Assembly: GCF_019090165.1 (NCBI RefSeq) | Contig: NZ_JAHRIB010000177.1 | Coordinates: forward strand, 170,997 to 234,996 | Source: Streptomyces sp. BV286 | GTDB taxonomy: Bacteria > Actinomycetota > Actinomycetes > Streptomycetales > Streptomycetaceae | Direction: 5' to 3' | DNA: 64,000 nt | In this document: in pieces, positions 43,868 through 52,475 of the stretch | How the letters are laid out: every line of letters starts with the position of its first letter | Position numbering within the stretch: the stretch's first letter is position 1 | Translations under genes and position numbers: made by a program | The notes under the pieces: model-generated | Databases searched by the model: none | Told to the model about the DNA's origin: nothing | Seen by the model: the letters and a program-made list of their open reading frames with translations, nothing else

Positions 43868-45366
43868 GCACTCCACTCGTTGAGGCCCGGGGGATCGCCA
43901 AGCGGTACGGCCCCACCGTCGCCCTCGCCGACGGCCGGCTGACGGTGAACGCGGGTGAGTCCCATGCCCTCGTCGGCCGCAACGGCGCGGGCAAGTCCAC
44001 CCTCGTCACCGTCCTCACCGGCCTTCAGGCCCCCGACGAGGGCACGGTCCGCTTCGACGGCGAGCCCGCGCCCCCGCTCACCGACCGGGACGCCTGGCGG
44101 CGCAGGGTGGCCTGCGTCTACCAGAAGCCCACCGTCGTCCCCGAGCTGACGGTCGCCGAGAACCTCTTCATCAACCGCCAGCCGCAGGGCCGTGGCGGCT
44201 TCATCAGCTGGCGCCGGCTGAAGACCGAGGCCGCCGAGGTCCTCGACACCTGGGACGTCCACGTCGACCCGGACGCGCGGACCGCCGACCTCAAGGTCGA
44301 GGACCGCCAGATGGTGGAGATCGCGCGGGCGTTGAGCTTCGGCGCCCGGTTCATCGTCCTCGACGAACCGACCGCCCAGCTCGACAACCGGGAGATCGAG
44401 CGCCTCTTCACCCGGATGCGCGCGCTCCAGGAGAACGGGGTCACCTTCCTGTTCATCTCGCACCACCTCCAGGAGGTGTACGAGGTCTGCCAGACCGTGA
44501 CGGTCCTGCGCGACGCCCGCTGGATCACCACGGCCCCGGTGGCCGAGCTGCCGCGGGCCGCCCTGGTCGAGGCCATGGCGGGGGAGTCCATCGCCGCCGT
44601 GGAGGAGAAGGCGGCCCGCGGGGAGGTGGACGCGGGCGCGCCCGTCGTCCTCGAAGCGCGCGCACTGACGTCGGACTCGTACGAGAGCGTCGACCTGACC
44701 GTCCGTGGCGGCGAGGTCGTCGGCCTCGCCGGATCCAGCGGCAGCGGCAAGATCGAGCTCGCCGAGTCCTTCACGGGACTGCACACGCCGACCGCGGGGA
44801 GCGCCCGGCTGGAAGGCAGGCCACTGCCGTTCGGTGATGTCACGGCCGCCCTGCGGGCCGGTGTCGGCTGTGTCCCGCGCGACCGGCACGGACAGGGCCT
44901 CGTCTTCGGCATGACCGTCGGCGACAACGCCACCCTGAGCGTCCTCGACCGCCTCGGCCGGTACGGATTCGTCTCCACCGACCGCAGAAGGGGCTTCGCC
45001 GGCGAGCTGATCGAGCGCCTCGACATCCACACCGAGGGGCCCGACCAGCCCGTGTCCGACCTCTCCGGCGGCAACGCGCAGAAGGTCGTCATGGCCCGGG
45101 CCCTCGCCTCGGACCCGCGGCTGCTGATCCTGATCAACCCGACCGCGGGCGTCGACGTGAAGTCCAAGGAGTCCCTGCTCTCGCGCATGGACTCGGCCCG
45201 CGACGACGGCACCGCCGTGCTCGTCGTCTCCGACGAGCTCGACGACCTGCGCCGCTGCGACCGCGTCCTCGTCCTGTTCCACGGCCGGGTCGTCGCCGAG
45301 CATCCGGCGGGCTGGCGCGACCACGAGCTGATCGCCTCCATCGAAGGAGTGGACCACCATGGCTGA
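43864..45366 (+). CDS. CUT2-type sugar ABC transporter ATPase, two domains (RbsA-like)
   Basis: This 500-residue duplicated ATPase powers import of the sugar. The N-domain has Walker A GRNGAGKST at 38-46 and Walker B FIVLDEPTAQLD. The C-domain has the usual degenerate Walker A GSSGSGKIEL, where the Ser/Thr after Lys is Ile-Glu, plus the signature LSGGNAQKV. The inactive-looking second site is normal for RbsA/MglA. The start ATG overlaps the binding-protein stop (ATGA), and the permease start lies 8 bp inside its end. Confidence 0.94.
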   Translation: MSTPLVEARGIAKRYGPTVALADGRLTVNAGESHALVGRNGAGKSTLVTVLTGLQAPDEGTVRFDGEPAPPLTDRDAWRRRVACVYQKPTVVPELTVAENLFINRQPQGRGGFISWRRLKTEAAEVLDTWDVHVDPDARTADLKVEDRQMVEIARALSFGARFIVLDEPTAQLDNREIERLFTRMRALQENGVTFLFISHHLQEVYEVCQTVTVLRDARWITTAPVAELPRAALVEAMAGESIAAVEEKAARGEVDAGAPVVLEARALTSDSYESVDLTVRGGEVVGLAGSSGSGKIELAESFTGLHTPTAGSARLEGRPLPFGDVTAALRAGVGCVPRDRHGQGLVFGMTVGDNATLSVLDRLGRYGFVSTDRRRGFAGELIERLDIHTEGPDQPVSDLSGGNAQKVVMARALASDPRLLILINPTAGVDVKSKESLLSRMDSARDDGTAVLVVSDELDDLRRCDRVLVLFHGRVVAEHPAGWRDHELIASIEGVDHHG

Positions 45367-46396
45367 CACGAAGGCCGCGTCGGCCTCGGCCCCCACCTCC
45401 CTGCGCCCTCTGAAGAGCAAGGCCGACGCCAAGGCCGTCATGCTGCGCAGGGCACGCGAACTTGCCCTCGTACCAGCCCTGTTGTTGCTGCTCGTGCTCG
45501 GCGCGTTCGTCAACGACGCGTTCCTCACCGAACAGAACCTGATCTCCGTCCTCGGTGCCTCGGCGGCGCTCGCGATGGTGGTGCTGGCCGAGTCGCTGGT
45601 GCTCATCACCGGGAAGTTCGACCTGTCGCTGGAGTCGGTCGTCGGGATCGCGCCCGCCGTCGGCGCCCTGTTGTTGCTGCCCGCCGCCCAGTCCGGCTGG
45701 GGTACGGAACTGCCCGCGGGTGTCGCCCTGCTCGCGATCCTGGTGGTGGGCGCGATCATCGGCGGCTTCAACGGCATCCTCGTGGTGAAGTTCAAGCTCA
45801 ACGCGTTCATCGTGACGCTCGCGATGCTGATCATCCTGCGTGGTCTGCTGGTCGGCGCGACCGAGGGCAAGACGCTCTTCGGAATGCCCGACGCCTTCTA
45901 CACGCTCGCCACCACCACGTTCCTCACCGTGCCCATCTCGGTGTGGCTGGCGGCCGCGGCCTTCGGCGTCGCCGGATTCGTCCTCAAGTACCACCGCTGG
46001 GGACGGGCCCTGTACGCGATCGGCGGCAACCCCGACGCGGCCCGTGCGGCCGGCATCCGTGTCGAGCGCGTGATGCTCGGTGTCTTCGTCGTCGCCGGGA
46101 CGCTCGCCGCGGTCGGCGGCCTGATGCAGACCGGCTATGTCGGCGCGATCAACGCCAACCAGGGCCAGAACATGATCTTCACCGTGTTCGCGGCCGCGGT
46201 CATCGGTGGCATAAGCCTCGACGGCGGCAAGGGCACGATGTTCGGCGCCCTCACGGGCGTCCTTCTTCTTGGGGTTGTCCAGAACCTGCTGACTCTTGCG
46301 CAGGTGCCGTCCTTCTGGATCCAAGCCATTTACGGGGGGATCATCCTGGTCGCGTTGATGATCGCTCGGGTGACCACCGGCCGGGCGCAGGACTGA
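45359..46396 (+). CDS. CUT2-type sugar ABC transporter permease (RbsC-like)
   Basis: This 345-residue integral membrane protein has 8-10 helices, starting after a polar N-terminal ~35 residues (LALVPALLLLLVLGAFVND). Family hallmarks are GKFDLSLESVVGIAPAVGAL, RGLLVGATEGKTLF, the YAIGGNPDAARAAGI loop and the conserved GGISLDGGKGTMFGALTGVL. It overlaps the ATPase gene by 8 bases, and the short gap to the dehydratase gene contains a dispersed repeat copy. Confidence 0.94.
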   Translation: MADTKAASASAPTSLRPLKSKADAKAVMLRRARELALVPALLLLLVLGAFVNDAFLTEQNLISVLGASAALAMVVLAESLVLITGKFDLSLESVVGIAPAVGALLLLPAAQSGWGTELPAGVALLAILVVGAIIGGFNGILVVKFKLNAFIVTLAMLIILRGLLVGATEGKTLFGMPDAFYTLATTTFLTVPISVWLAAAAFGVAGFVLKYHRWGRALYAIGGNPDAARAAGIRVERVMLGVFVVAGTLAAVGGLMQTGYVGAINANQGQNMIFTVFAAAVIGGISLDGGKGTMFGALTGVLLLGVVQNLLTLAQVPSFWIQAIYGGIILVALMIARVTTGRAQD

Positions 46397-46409
46397 GCGT
46401 GGTGTGCAC

Positions 46410-46451
46410 CTGCGGGTGCGCTGTGGCTGGCCGCGCAGTTCCCCGCGCCCC
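46410..46451 (-). repeat. Dispersed intergenic repeat, copy 4
   Basis: This 42 nt copy lies inside an operon, between the permease and the fuconate dehydratase gene. It overlaps the GCCCC-TGAA-GGGGC stem (46447-46460), so it could partly terminate and lower expression of the enzymes relative to the importer. Confidence 0.72.
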
Positions 46452-46479
46452 TGAAGGGGCTCGATCGAAAGGTATTTCT

Positions 46480-47820
46480 GTGTCCTCATCTGCCGCCCGT
46501 ATCACCGCGGTCGACACCTACGACATCCGCTTCCCCACCTCGCGGGAGCTCGACGGTTCCGACGCGATGAACCCGGACCCCGACTACTCGGCCGCGTACG
46601 TCGTCCTGCGCTCGGACGCGACCGACGGCCTGGAGGGGCACGGCTTCACCTTCACCATCGGGCGGGGCAACGACGTCCAGGTCGCCGCGATCGAGGCACT
46701 GCGGCCGCACGTCCTCGGGCGCACGGTGGACGAGCTGTGCGCGGACCCCGGATCGCTCGCCCGTGACCTGACGGGAGACAGCCAACTGCGCTGGCTCGGG
46801 CCCGAGAAGGGCGTGATGCACATGGCGATCGGCGCCGTCGTCAACGCCGTCTGGGACCTCGCGGCCAAGAACGCACGCAAACCCCTGTGGCAGCTGCTCG
46901 CCGACGCCACGCCCGAATGGCTCGTGGCCCAGGTGGACTTCCGGTACATCGCGGACGTCCTCACGCCCGAGGACGCGCTGCGGCTGCTGCGCCGGGGCAA
47001 AGAGGGCTCCGCGGAACGCTCCGCGCTGCTGAAGGAGCGCGGCTTCCCCGGCTACACCACCTCGCCCGGCTGGCTGGGCTACTCCGACGAGAAGCTCACC
47101 CGGCTCGCCCGTCAGGCGGTCGCCGACGGCTTCACCCAGATCAAGCTGAAGGTCGGCGCGGACCTCGCCGACGACGTACGCCGCTGCCGGGTGGCACGCT
47201 CCGTGGTGGGCCCCGGCATCCGCATCGCCATCGACGCCAACCAGCGCTGGAACGTCGACGAGGCCATCGAGTGGACCAAGGCACTCGCCGAGTTCGACCC
47301 GTACTGGATCGAGGAGCCCACCAGCCCCGACGACATCCTCGGCCACGCGACGATCCGTGAGGCCGTCGCCCCGGTCAAGGTCGCCACCGGCGAGCACGTA
47401 CAGAACCGGATCGTCTTCAAGCAACTGCTCCAGGCCGGCGCCATCGACGTCCTGCAGATCGACGCGGCCCGGGTCGGCGGCGTCAACGAGAACCTCGCGA
47501 TCCTGCTCCTCGCCGCCAAGTTCGGGGTCCCCGTCTGCCCGCACGCGGGCGGTGTCGGGCTGTGCGAACTCGTCCAGCACCTCTCCATGTTCGACTACGT
47601 GGCGCTGTCCGGCACGACCGAGAACCGCGTGATCGAATACGTGGACCATCTGCACGACCACTTCCTCGACCCGGTGGTGATCAGAGAGGGTCGCTACACG
47701 GCACCCGCCACACCGGGCTTCTCCGCCACCATGCGGGCGGAGTCCGTCGCGGAGTTCACGTTTCCCGGCGGCACGTTCTGGGCCGCCGACCTCGACCGGC
47801 AGAAGGAGCAGGCCGCATGA
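46480..47820 (+). CDS. fucD: L-fuconate dehydratase (enolase superfamily)
   Basis: This 446-residue enolase-superfamily enzyme removes water from L-fuconate to give 2-keto-3-deoxy-L-fuconate. Its start region VDTYDIRFPTSRELDGSDAM and FTIGRGNDVQVAAIEAL match the FucD/ENOSF1 group. The barrel shows the second-strand KxK-type IKLKVGAD, metal-ligand segments IAIDANQRWN and WIEEPTSPDD, ATGEHVQNR and the late CPHAGGVGLCE with the catalytic His. The GTG at 46480 has GAAAGG upstream. The SDR gene overlaps its end by 4 bases. Assignment among sugar-acid dehydratases is by motif resemblance and operon context. Confidence 0.88.
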   Translation: MSSSAARITAVDTYDIRFPTSRELDGSDAMNPDPDYSAAYVVLRSDATDGLEGHGFTFTIGRGNDVQVAAIEALRPHVLGRTVDELCADPGSLARDLTGDSQLRWLGPEKGVMHMAIGAVVNAVWDLAAKNARKPLWQLLADATPEWLVAQVDFRYIADVLTPEDALRLLRRGKEGSAERSALLKERGFPGYTTSPGWLGYSDEKLTRLARQAVADGFTQIKLKVGADLADDVRRCRVARSVVGPGIRIAIDANQRWNVDEAIEWTKALAEFDPYWIEEPTSPDDILGHATIREAVAPVKVATGEHVQNRIVFKQLLQAGAIDVLQIDAARVGGVNENLAILLLAAKFGVPVCPHAGGVGLCELVQHLSMFDYVALSGTTENRVIEYVDHLHDHFLDPVVIREGRYTAPATPGFSATMRAESVAEFTFPGGTFWAADLDRQKEQAA

Positions 47821-48572
47821 GCGACTTCGAGGGACTCAGGGCCCTGGTGACGGGCGGCGCCTCCGGCATCGGCCGGGCCACCGCGGAACTGCTCGCCTCC
47901 CGGGGGGCCCGGGTCGCCGTCCTCGACCTGGACCCCGCGGGCGTCGAGAAGCCGCTGCTCGGCTACCGGGCCGACGTCACCGACGACGAGTCCGTGCGCC
48001 GGGCCGTCGCCGCCGCGGCCGCGGACCTCGGCGGCCTCGACGTACTGGTCAACAACGCGGGCATCGGCGCCCAGGGCACCGTCGAGGACAACGACGACGA
48101 GGTCTGGCACCGCGTGCTGGACGTCAACGTCGTCGGCATGGTCCGGGCGGCCAGGGCGGCGCTGCCGCACCTGCGGAAGTCCTCGCACGCGTCCATCGTG
48201 AACACGTGCTCCATCGCGGCCACCGCCGGTCTCCCGCAGCGCGCCCTGTACTCCGCGTCCAAGGGCGCCGTCCTGTCGTTGACCCTCGCCATGGCCGCCG
48301 ATCACGTCCGGGAGGGCATCCGCGTCAACTGCGTGAACCCCGGCACCGTCGACACGCCGTGGGTCGGCCGCCTCCTGGACGCCGCGACGGACCCGGGCGC
48401 CGAACGGGCCGCACTGGAGGCCCGCCAGCCCACGGGACGCCTCGTCTCCGCGCCCGAGGTCGCGGGCGCCATCGCCTACCTGGCGAGCCCGCTGTCGGGC
48501 GCGACCACCGGCACGGCCCTCGCGGTCGACGGCGGGATGCAGGGGCTGCGGCTGCGTCCGGCGGGCCGGTGA
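47817..48572 (+). CDS. SDR, probable 2-keto-3-deoxy-L-fuconate dehydrogenase
   Basis: This classical SDR of 251 residues has the NAD loop VTGGASGIGRATAELL, Asp after strand two (VLDLDPAG) for NAD, VLVNNAGIGAQ, catalytic Ser in NTCSIAATAG and YSASK. In the oxidative fucose route it would oxidise 2-keto-3-deoxy-L-fuconate at C4. Its start overlaps the dehydratase stop (ATGA), and the aldo/keto reductase start overlaps its end (GTGA), so the products should be made together. Its reaction is inferred from pathway order. Confidence 0.85.
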   Translation: MSDFEGLRALVTGGASGIGRATAELLASRGARVAVLDLDPAGVEKPLLGYRADVTDDESVRRAVAAAAADLGGLDVLVNNAGIGAQGTVEDNDDEVWHRVLDVNVVGMVRAARAALPHLRKSSHASIVNTCSIAATAGLPQRALYSASKGAVLSLTLAMAADHVREGIRVNCVNPGTVDTPWVGRLLDAATDPGAERAALEARQPTGRLVSAPEVAGAIAYLASPLSGATTGTALAVDGGMQGLRLRPAGR

Positions 48573-49585
48573 GCGGGCCGGTGCGCAGGCTCGGCCGCAG
48601 CGGCGTCGAGGTCACCGGCCTGGCCCTCGGCGCCGCCGGTATCGGCAACCTCTTCACCGAGGTCGGCGAGGAACAGGCGCGGGAGACCGTGCGGGCCGCC
48701 TGGGACGCGGGCATCCGGTACTTCGACACCGCGCCCCACTACGGCATCGGCCTGTCCGAACGACGACTGGGCGCGGCCCTGCGCGAACGCCCCCGGTCGG
48801 CGTACACGATCTCCACCAAGGCCGGCCGCCTGCTGGAACCGACCGACGGGGGCGGCGACGACCGCGCCAACGGTTTCGCGGTGCCCGCCACGCACCGCCG
48901 CGTGTGGGACTTCAGCGCGGACGGCGTACGCCGGAGCCTGGACGCCAGCCTGGCACGGCTCGGCCTCGACCGGGTCGACGTCGTCTACCTCCACGATCCG
49001 GACGACCACGCCGAGCAGGCCTTCCGCGAGGGCTATCCGGCCCTGGAGGAGCTCCGTTCGCAAGGCGTGGTGGGCGCGATCGGCGCGGGCATGAACCAGA
49101 CCGGGATGCTCACCCGCTTCGTCCGCGACACGGACGTCGACGTGGTCCTCTGCGCCGGGCGCTACACCCTCCTCGACCAGCGGGCACTCACCGACCTGCT
49201 GCCCGCCGCCCTGGAGCGTGGCACGTCCGTCGTCATCGGCGGCGCCTTCAACTCCGGTCTGCTGGCCGACCCGAAGCCCGGAGCGACCTACGACTACGCG
49301 GCAGCGCCACCCGACGTGCTGGACCGGGCGCTGGCCCTCAAAGCGGCGGCCGACCGGCACGGCACCACACTGCGCGCCGCCGCCCTCGCGTTCTGCGCCG
49401 CCCATCCGGCGGTCGCGTCCGTCCTCGTCGGCGCCCGTTCGCCGCACGAAGTCCGGGACTGTGCCGAGCAGTTCACGGCTCCTGTGCCCGACGGCCTCTG
49501 GCAGGAACTGCGGGCTACGGGCCTGCTGCCGGGCGAGGCCCCGGTGCCGGTGCCGCAGGACAAGCCGACCGGGAAGCCGTCATGA
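48569..49585 (+). CDS. Aldo/keto reductase-type L-fucose dehydrogenase
   Basis: This AKR of 338 residues is expected to oxidise L-fucose at C1 to the lactone with NAD(P). AKR features are RYFDTAPHYGIGLSERRLG (catalytic Tyr and Asp), TISTKAGRLL (Lys), VDVVYLHDPDDH and VIGGAFNSGLL. Known bacterial L-fucose/D-threo-aldose 1-dehydrogenases belong to this group. The GTG at 48569 overlaps the SDR stop. The next gene, the mutarotase, overlaps its end by 4 bases, so the operon is tightly coupled. Confidence 0.87.
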   Translation: MSGPVRRLGRSGVEVTGLALGAAGIGNLFTEVGEEQARETVRAAWDAGIRYFDTAPHYGIGLSERRLGAALRERPRSAYTISTKAGRLLEPTDGGGDDRANGFAVPATHRRVWDFSADGVRRSLDASLARLGLDRVDVVYLHDPDDHAEQAFREGYPALEELRSQGVVGAIGAGMNQTGMLTRFVRDTDVDVVLCAGRYTLLDQRALTDLLPAALERGTSVVIGGAFNSGLLADPKPGATYDYAAAPPDVLDRALALKAAADRHGTTLRAAALAFCAAHPAVASVLVGARSPHEVRDCAEQFTAPVPDGLWQELRATGLLPGEAPVPVPQDKPTGKPS

Positions 49586-49896
49586 GAGTCGCCCTGCACA
49601 CCAAGGTCCGCGCCGACCGGATCGCCGCGTACGAGGCCGCCCACCGTGAGGTCCCGGCGGAACTCACGGACGCGATCCGCGCCGCCGGGGCCACGTCCTG
49701 GACGATCTGGCGCAGCGGCACCGACCTCTTCCACCTCCTGGAGTGCGAGGACTACACGCGGTTGCTCGCGGAGCTGGAGAAGCTGCCGGTCAACATCGCC
49801 TGGCAGGCCCGGATGGCGGACCTGCTGGACGTGGTGCACGACTACTCGGCCGAGGGCTCCGGAGCGGGACTGCCGGTCGTCTGGGAGCTGCCGTGA
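49582..49896 (+). CDS. L-rhamnose/L-fucose mutarotase (RhaM-like)
   Basis: This small dimeric alpha/beta protein of 104 residues of the RhaM family (COG3254 type) speeds alpha/beta anomer exchange. It begins RVALHTKVRADRIAAYEAAH with HREVP and ends with LPVVWELP; the SWTIWRSGTDLFHLLE segment is characteristic. In this operon it would supply the anomer used by the dehydrogenase, or take up what the transporter or fucosidase provides. It overlaps both flanking genes by 4 bases. Confidence 0.88.
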   Translation: MRVALHTKVRADRIAAYEAAHREVPAELTDAIRAAGATSWTIWRSGTDLFHLLECEDYTRLLAELEKLPVNIAWQARMADLLDVVHDYSAEGSGAGLPVVWELP

Positions 49897-50747
49897 CGGG
49901 GCGGACCGGAGTCGTCGACGCCCACCACCACGTCTGGGACCTCGCCGTGCGCGACCAGGACTGGATCTCCGGCCCCGAACTGGCGCCCCTGAGAAGGAAC
50001 TTCACCATCGGCGACCTGGCCCCGGAGGCACACGCCGCCGGTGTCTCGCGAACCGTCCTCGTGCAGACGGTCACGGTGGCGGAGGAGACCCCGGACTTCC
50101 TTGCCCTCGCGGCGCAGAGCGAACTGATCGGCGGAGTCGTCGGCTGGACCGATCTCACCCGCCCCGACGTCGCCGACGAACTGGCCCGCCTTCGCGCACT
50201 GCCGGGCGGCCGTCACCTCAAGGGAATCCGCCACCAGGTCCAGGGCGAACCGGATCCCGAATGGCTGGTGCGCGAGGACGTACAGCGCGGCCTCGCGGCG
50301 GTCGCCGAGGCGGGCCTGGTCTACGACCTGGTCGTCCTTCCGCACCAACTCCCCGCCTGTACGCGGGCGGCGCAGCGCCGTCCGGAACTCACCTTCGTGC
50401 TGGACCACTTGGGCAAACCGTCCATCGCCGCCGGGCAGATGCAGCCCTGGGCCACCGACGTCCGCGCCCTCGCCGCCCTGCCGAACACCGTCTGCAAGCT
50501 CTCCGGAATGGTCACGGAGGCGGATCCGCGGGGCTGGACGACGGGCGACCTGACGCCCTACGCGGACACGGCGCTGGACGCCTTCGGGCCCGGACGCCTC
50601 ATGTTCGGCTCCGACTGGCCGGTGTGCACGCTCGTCGCCTCGTACACCGAAGTAGCCGACACGGCGGCTCAGTTGACCGCGACGCTCGGCGAGAGCGAGC
50701 GTGAGGAGGTCTTCGCGGGCACCGCGACCCGCGTCTACGGACTCTGA
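49893..50747 (+). CDS. Amidohydrolase-type L-fuconolactonase
   Basis: This amidohydrolase-superfamily lactonase of 284 residues opens L-fucono-1,5-lactone to L-fuconate. Metal and acid-base residues are in VVDAHHHVWDL (HxH), KGIRHQVQGE, VLDHLGKPSI and LMFGSDWPVC. These match the group including L-rhamnono- and L-fuconolactonases. The GTG start overlaps the mutarotase stop. It is the last gene of the operon, and its 3' end overlaps the convergent membrane protein gene by 13 bp. No FAH-type hydrolase for the final cleavage step follows within the window. Confidence 0.9.
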   Translation: MTGRTGVVDAHHHVWDLAVRDQDWISGPELAPLRRNFTIGDLAPEAHAAGVSRTVLVQTVTVAEETPDFLALAAQSELIGGVVGWTDLTRPDVADELARLRALPGGRHLKGIRHQVQGEPDPEWLVREDVQRGLAAVAEAGLVYDLVVLPHQLPACTRAAQRRPELTFVLDHLGKPSIAAGQMQPWATDVRALAALPNTVCKLSGMVTEADPRGWTTGDLTPYADTALDAFGPGRLMFGSDWPVCTLVASYTEVADTAAQLTATLGESEREEVFAGTATRVYGL

Positions 50748-52156
50748 GCCGCCCCGGCCAGTCCCGTCGGCGGCAGGAACTCCCGCACATACGTCCGCTC
50801 CCAGCACGCGCCCGTCTCCCGCAGCTCCCGCCAGGTCGTGTACCGGTAGCGGTAGAGGCGGGCCCGGACGTGGCGGGGAGGGGCGTCCGGTGGGAACGGG
50901 CAGTGGCGCAGGAGGCGCAGTGTGTCGCGGTCGTTCTCCAGCAGCCGTTCCACGAAACCGCCGAACCAGGGCTCGGCGTAGGCGGGGGACAGCGCGGCGA
51001 ACCACATCATCCAGTCGAGCCGCAGGTGGTAGGGGGCGAACTGGCGGGGCCAGCGGCGGGGGTCGCCCGGCTTGCCCCTGAACCCGTACTCCCGCCACCC
51101 CGCGTCCTCGTGGGGCGTCCGGTCGGCCGTGCCCTCGACCACCACCTCGTACCGGGTCCGGCTGACGCTGCCGAACGCCCCGTAGGTGTTCACCAGGTGG
51201 AGCGGGTCGAAGGAGCGGTTCATGGACTGGTGGCGGGACAGCATGTTGCGGACCGGGCGGTGGCTGAGCCCCACGAGCAGCGCGGCGGCCGTCAGGACCA
51301 CGACCTCGTACCAGAGCGGGGCGCCGGGCACGTCCGGGCCCCTGCCGGGCAGCTCCAGTGCCGACAGGGCCAGCACGATCGTGATCCAGTTCAGCCAGGC
51401 GAAGTTCCCGGACAGGACCAGCCACAACTGGGTGACGATCATCAGGCAGGCGGCTGCCGTCGCGATGGGCTGGGGGGCGAACAGCAGGAAGGGCACGACG
51501 AGTTGGGTGACATGGTTGGCGGCCACCTCGACCCGGTGGAAGGGTTTCGGGAGGTGGTGGAAGAACCAGCTCAGCGGACCCGGCATCGGCTGGGTCTCAT
51601 GGTGGTGGTCGAGGCAGGTCAGCTTCCGCCAGCACGCGTCGCCGCGCATCTTGATCAGGCCGGCCCCGAACTCGACGCGGAACAGGAGCCAGCGCAGCAG
51701 GAAGAGGACCACCACGGGCGGGGCGATCTCGTCGTTGCCCAGGAACACCGCGAGGAAGCCGGTCTCCAGCAGCAGGGACTCCCAGCCGAAGCCGTACCAG
51801 GTCTGGCCGACATTGACGATCGACAGGTACATCACCCAGGGGACGAGCCACAGCAGCATGCCGCCCCACAAGGGGAGTCGGTTGTCCAGGCCCGCGATCA
51901 GCGCCACCGACACCGCGCAGCCCGTCCAGGCCCAGGCGGCGAAGAAGCGGTCTGAGCAGTGGAGATGGAACACACTCGGTGACCGCCGGAACGGCACCCG
52001 GGCGACGAACCGGGACACCGGGAGCATGCCGCGCTCGCCGATCAGCGCACGGAACTGCAGCGCCGCGCCGAGGAACGCGACGAGATAGAGCACGGCCAGC
52101 CCCCGCTGGAAGACCAGCCGGCCGGTCCAGTACTCGGAGGCGGTGAACCACTCCAC
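50735..52156 (-). CDS. Lipase-maturation-factor-like membrane protein
   Basis: This 473-residue multi-spanning protein resembles the LMF1 (lipase maturation factor) family, which in animals folds secreted lipases; bacterial roles are unknown. It starts VEWFTASEYWTGRLVFQRGL with about 8 hydrophobic helices through residue ~320, then the family's WYGFGWESLLLETGFLA, RWLLFRVEFGAGLIKMRGD and ALWYEV-like regions, with a soluble beta-rich C-terminal part containing RQFAPYHLRLDWMMWF. The GTG at 52156 has GGGGAG upstream. It has its own promoter region shared with the SpoIIE phosphatase gene. Confidence 0.88.
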   Translation of the reverse strand: MEWFTASEYWTGRLVFQRGLAVLYLVAFLGAALQFRALIGERGMLPVSRFVARVPFRRSPSVFHLHCSDRFFAAWAWTGCAVSVALIAGLDNRLPLWGGMLLWLVPWVMYLSIVNVGQTWYGFGWESLLLETGFLAVFLGNDEIAPPVVVLFLLRWLLFRVEFGAGLIKMRGDACWRKLTCLDHHHETQPMPGPLSWFFHHLPKPFHRVEVAANHVTQLVVPFLLFAPQPIATAAACLMIVTQLWLVLSGNFAWLNWITIVLALSALELPGRGPDVPGAPLWYEVVVLTAAALLVGLSHRPVRNMLSRHQSMNRSFDPLHLVNTYGAFGSVSRTRYEVVVEGTADRTPHEDAGWREYGFRGKPGDPRRWPRQFAPYHLRLDWMMWFAALSPAYAEPWFGGFVERLLENDRDTLRLLRHCPFPPDAPPRHVRARLYRYRYTTWRELRETGACWERTYVREFLPPTGLAGAAQSP

Positions 52157-52475
52157 GTCGCGCTCTCCCCATCTTCTCGCGGTGACGTTGGGTGACCCGG
52201 CTTGCGGGACGGTCGAAGTCGAAGCGGACAATAGTGAACATATTGCCCTGCCCGGAACGGCAGGTCGGCGTGCGCCTACCCACCGGAACCCTCGCCACGG
52301 CCGGCACCCTCTGAAGCCGCCGGTCACCCTCCACGAGAGCCCGGCCCGCCGGGGCCGCCCCTGGCCCGGCCACCGGCCCGGTGGGGCCGGGGAGACGGCA
52401 GGCCCACGGTTCCGCGCGGCCGACCGGGGCGCCCTACGAGTCGAGGATTCGGGTAAACCCTGACAAGGTGGGCTC
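52157..52475. other. 319 bp divergent intergenic region
   Basis: The region separates the LMF-like gene from the SpoIIE phosphatase gene. An AT-rich island (about 52225-52248) contains CAATA/TATTG arms (52229-52233 and 52241-52245) that could be an operator or part of a promoter. No gene was seen. Confidence 0.45.

Noticed and set aside
44740..44790. Broken ATPase domain in the CUT2 transporter (GKIEL instead of GKST)
   Set aside because: A degenerate second Walker A is normal in RbsA/MglA-type duplicated ATPases.
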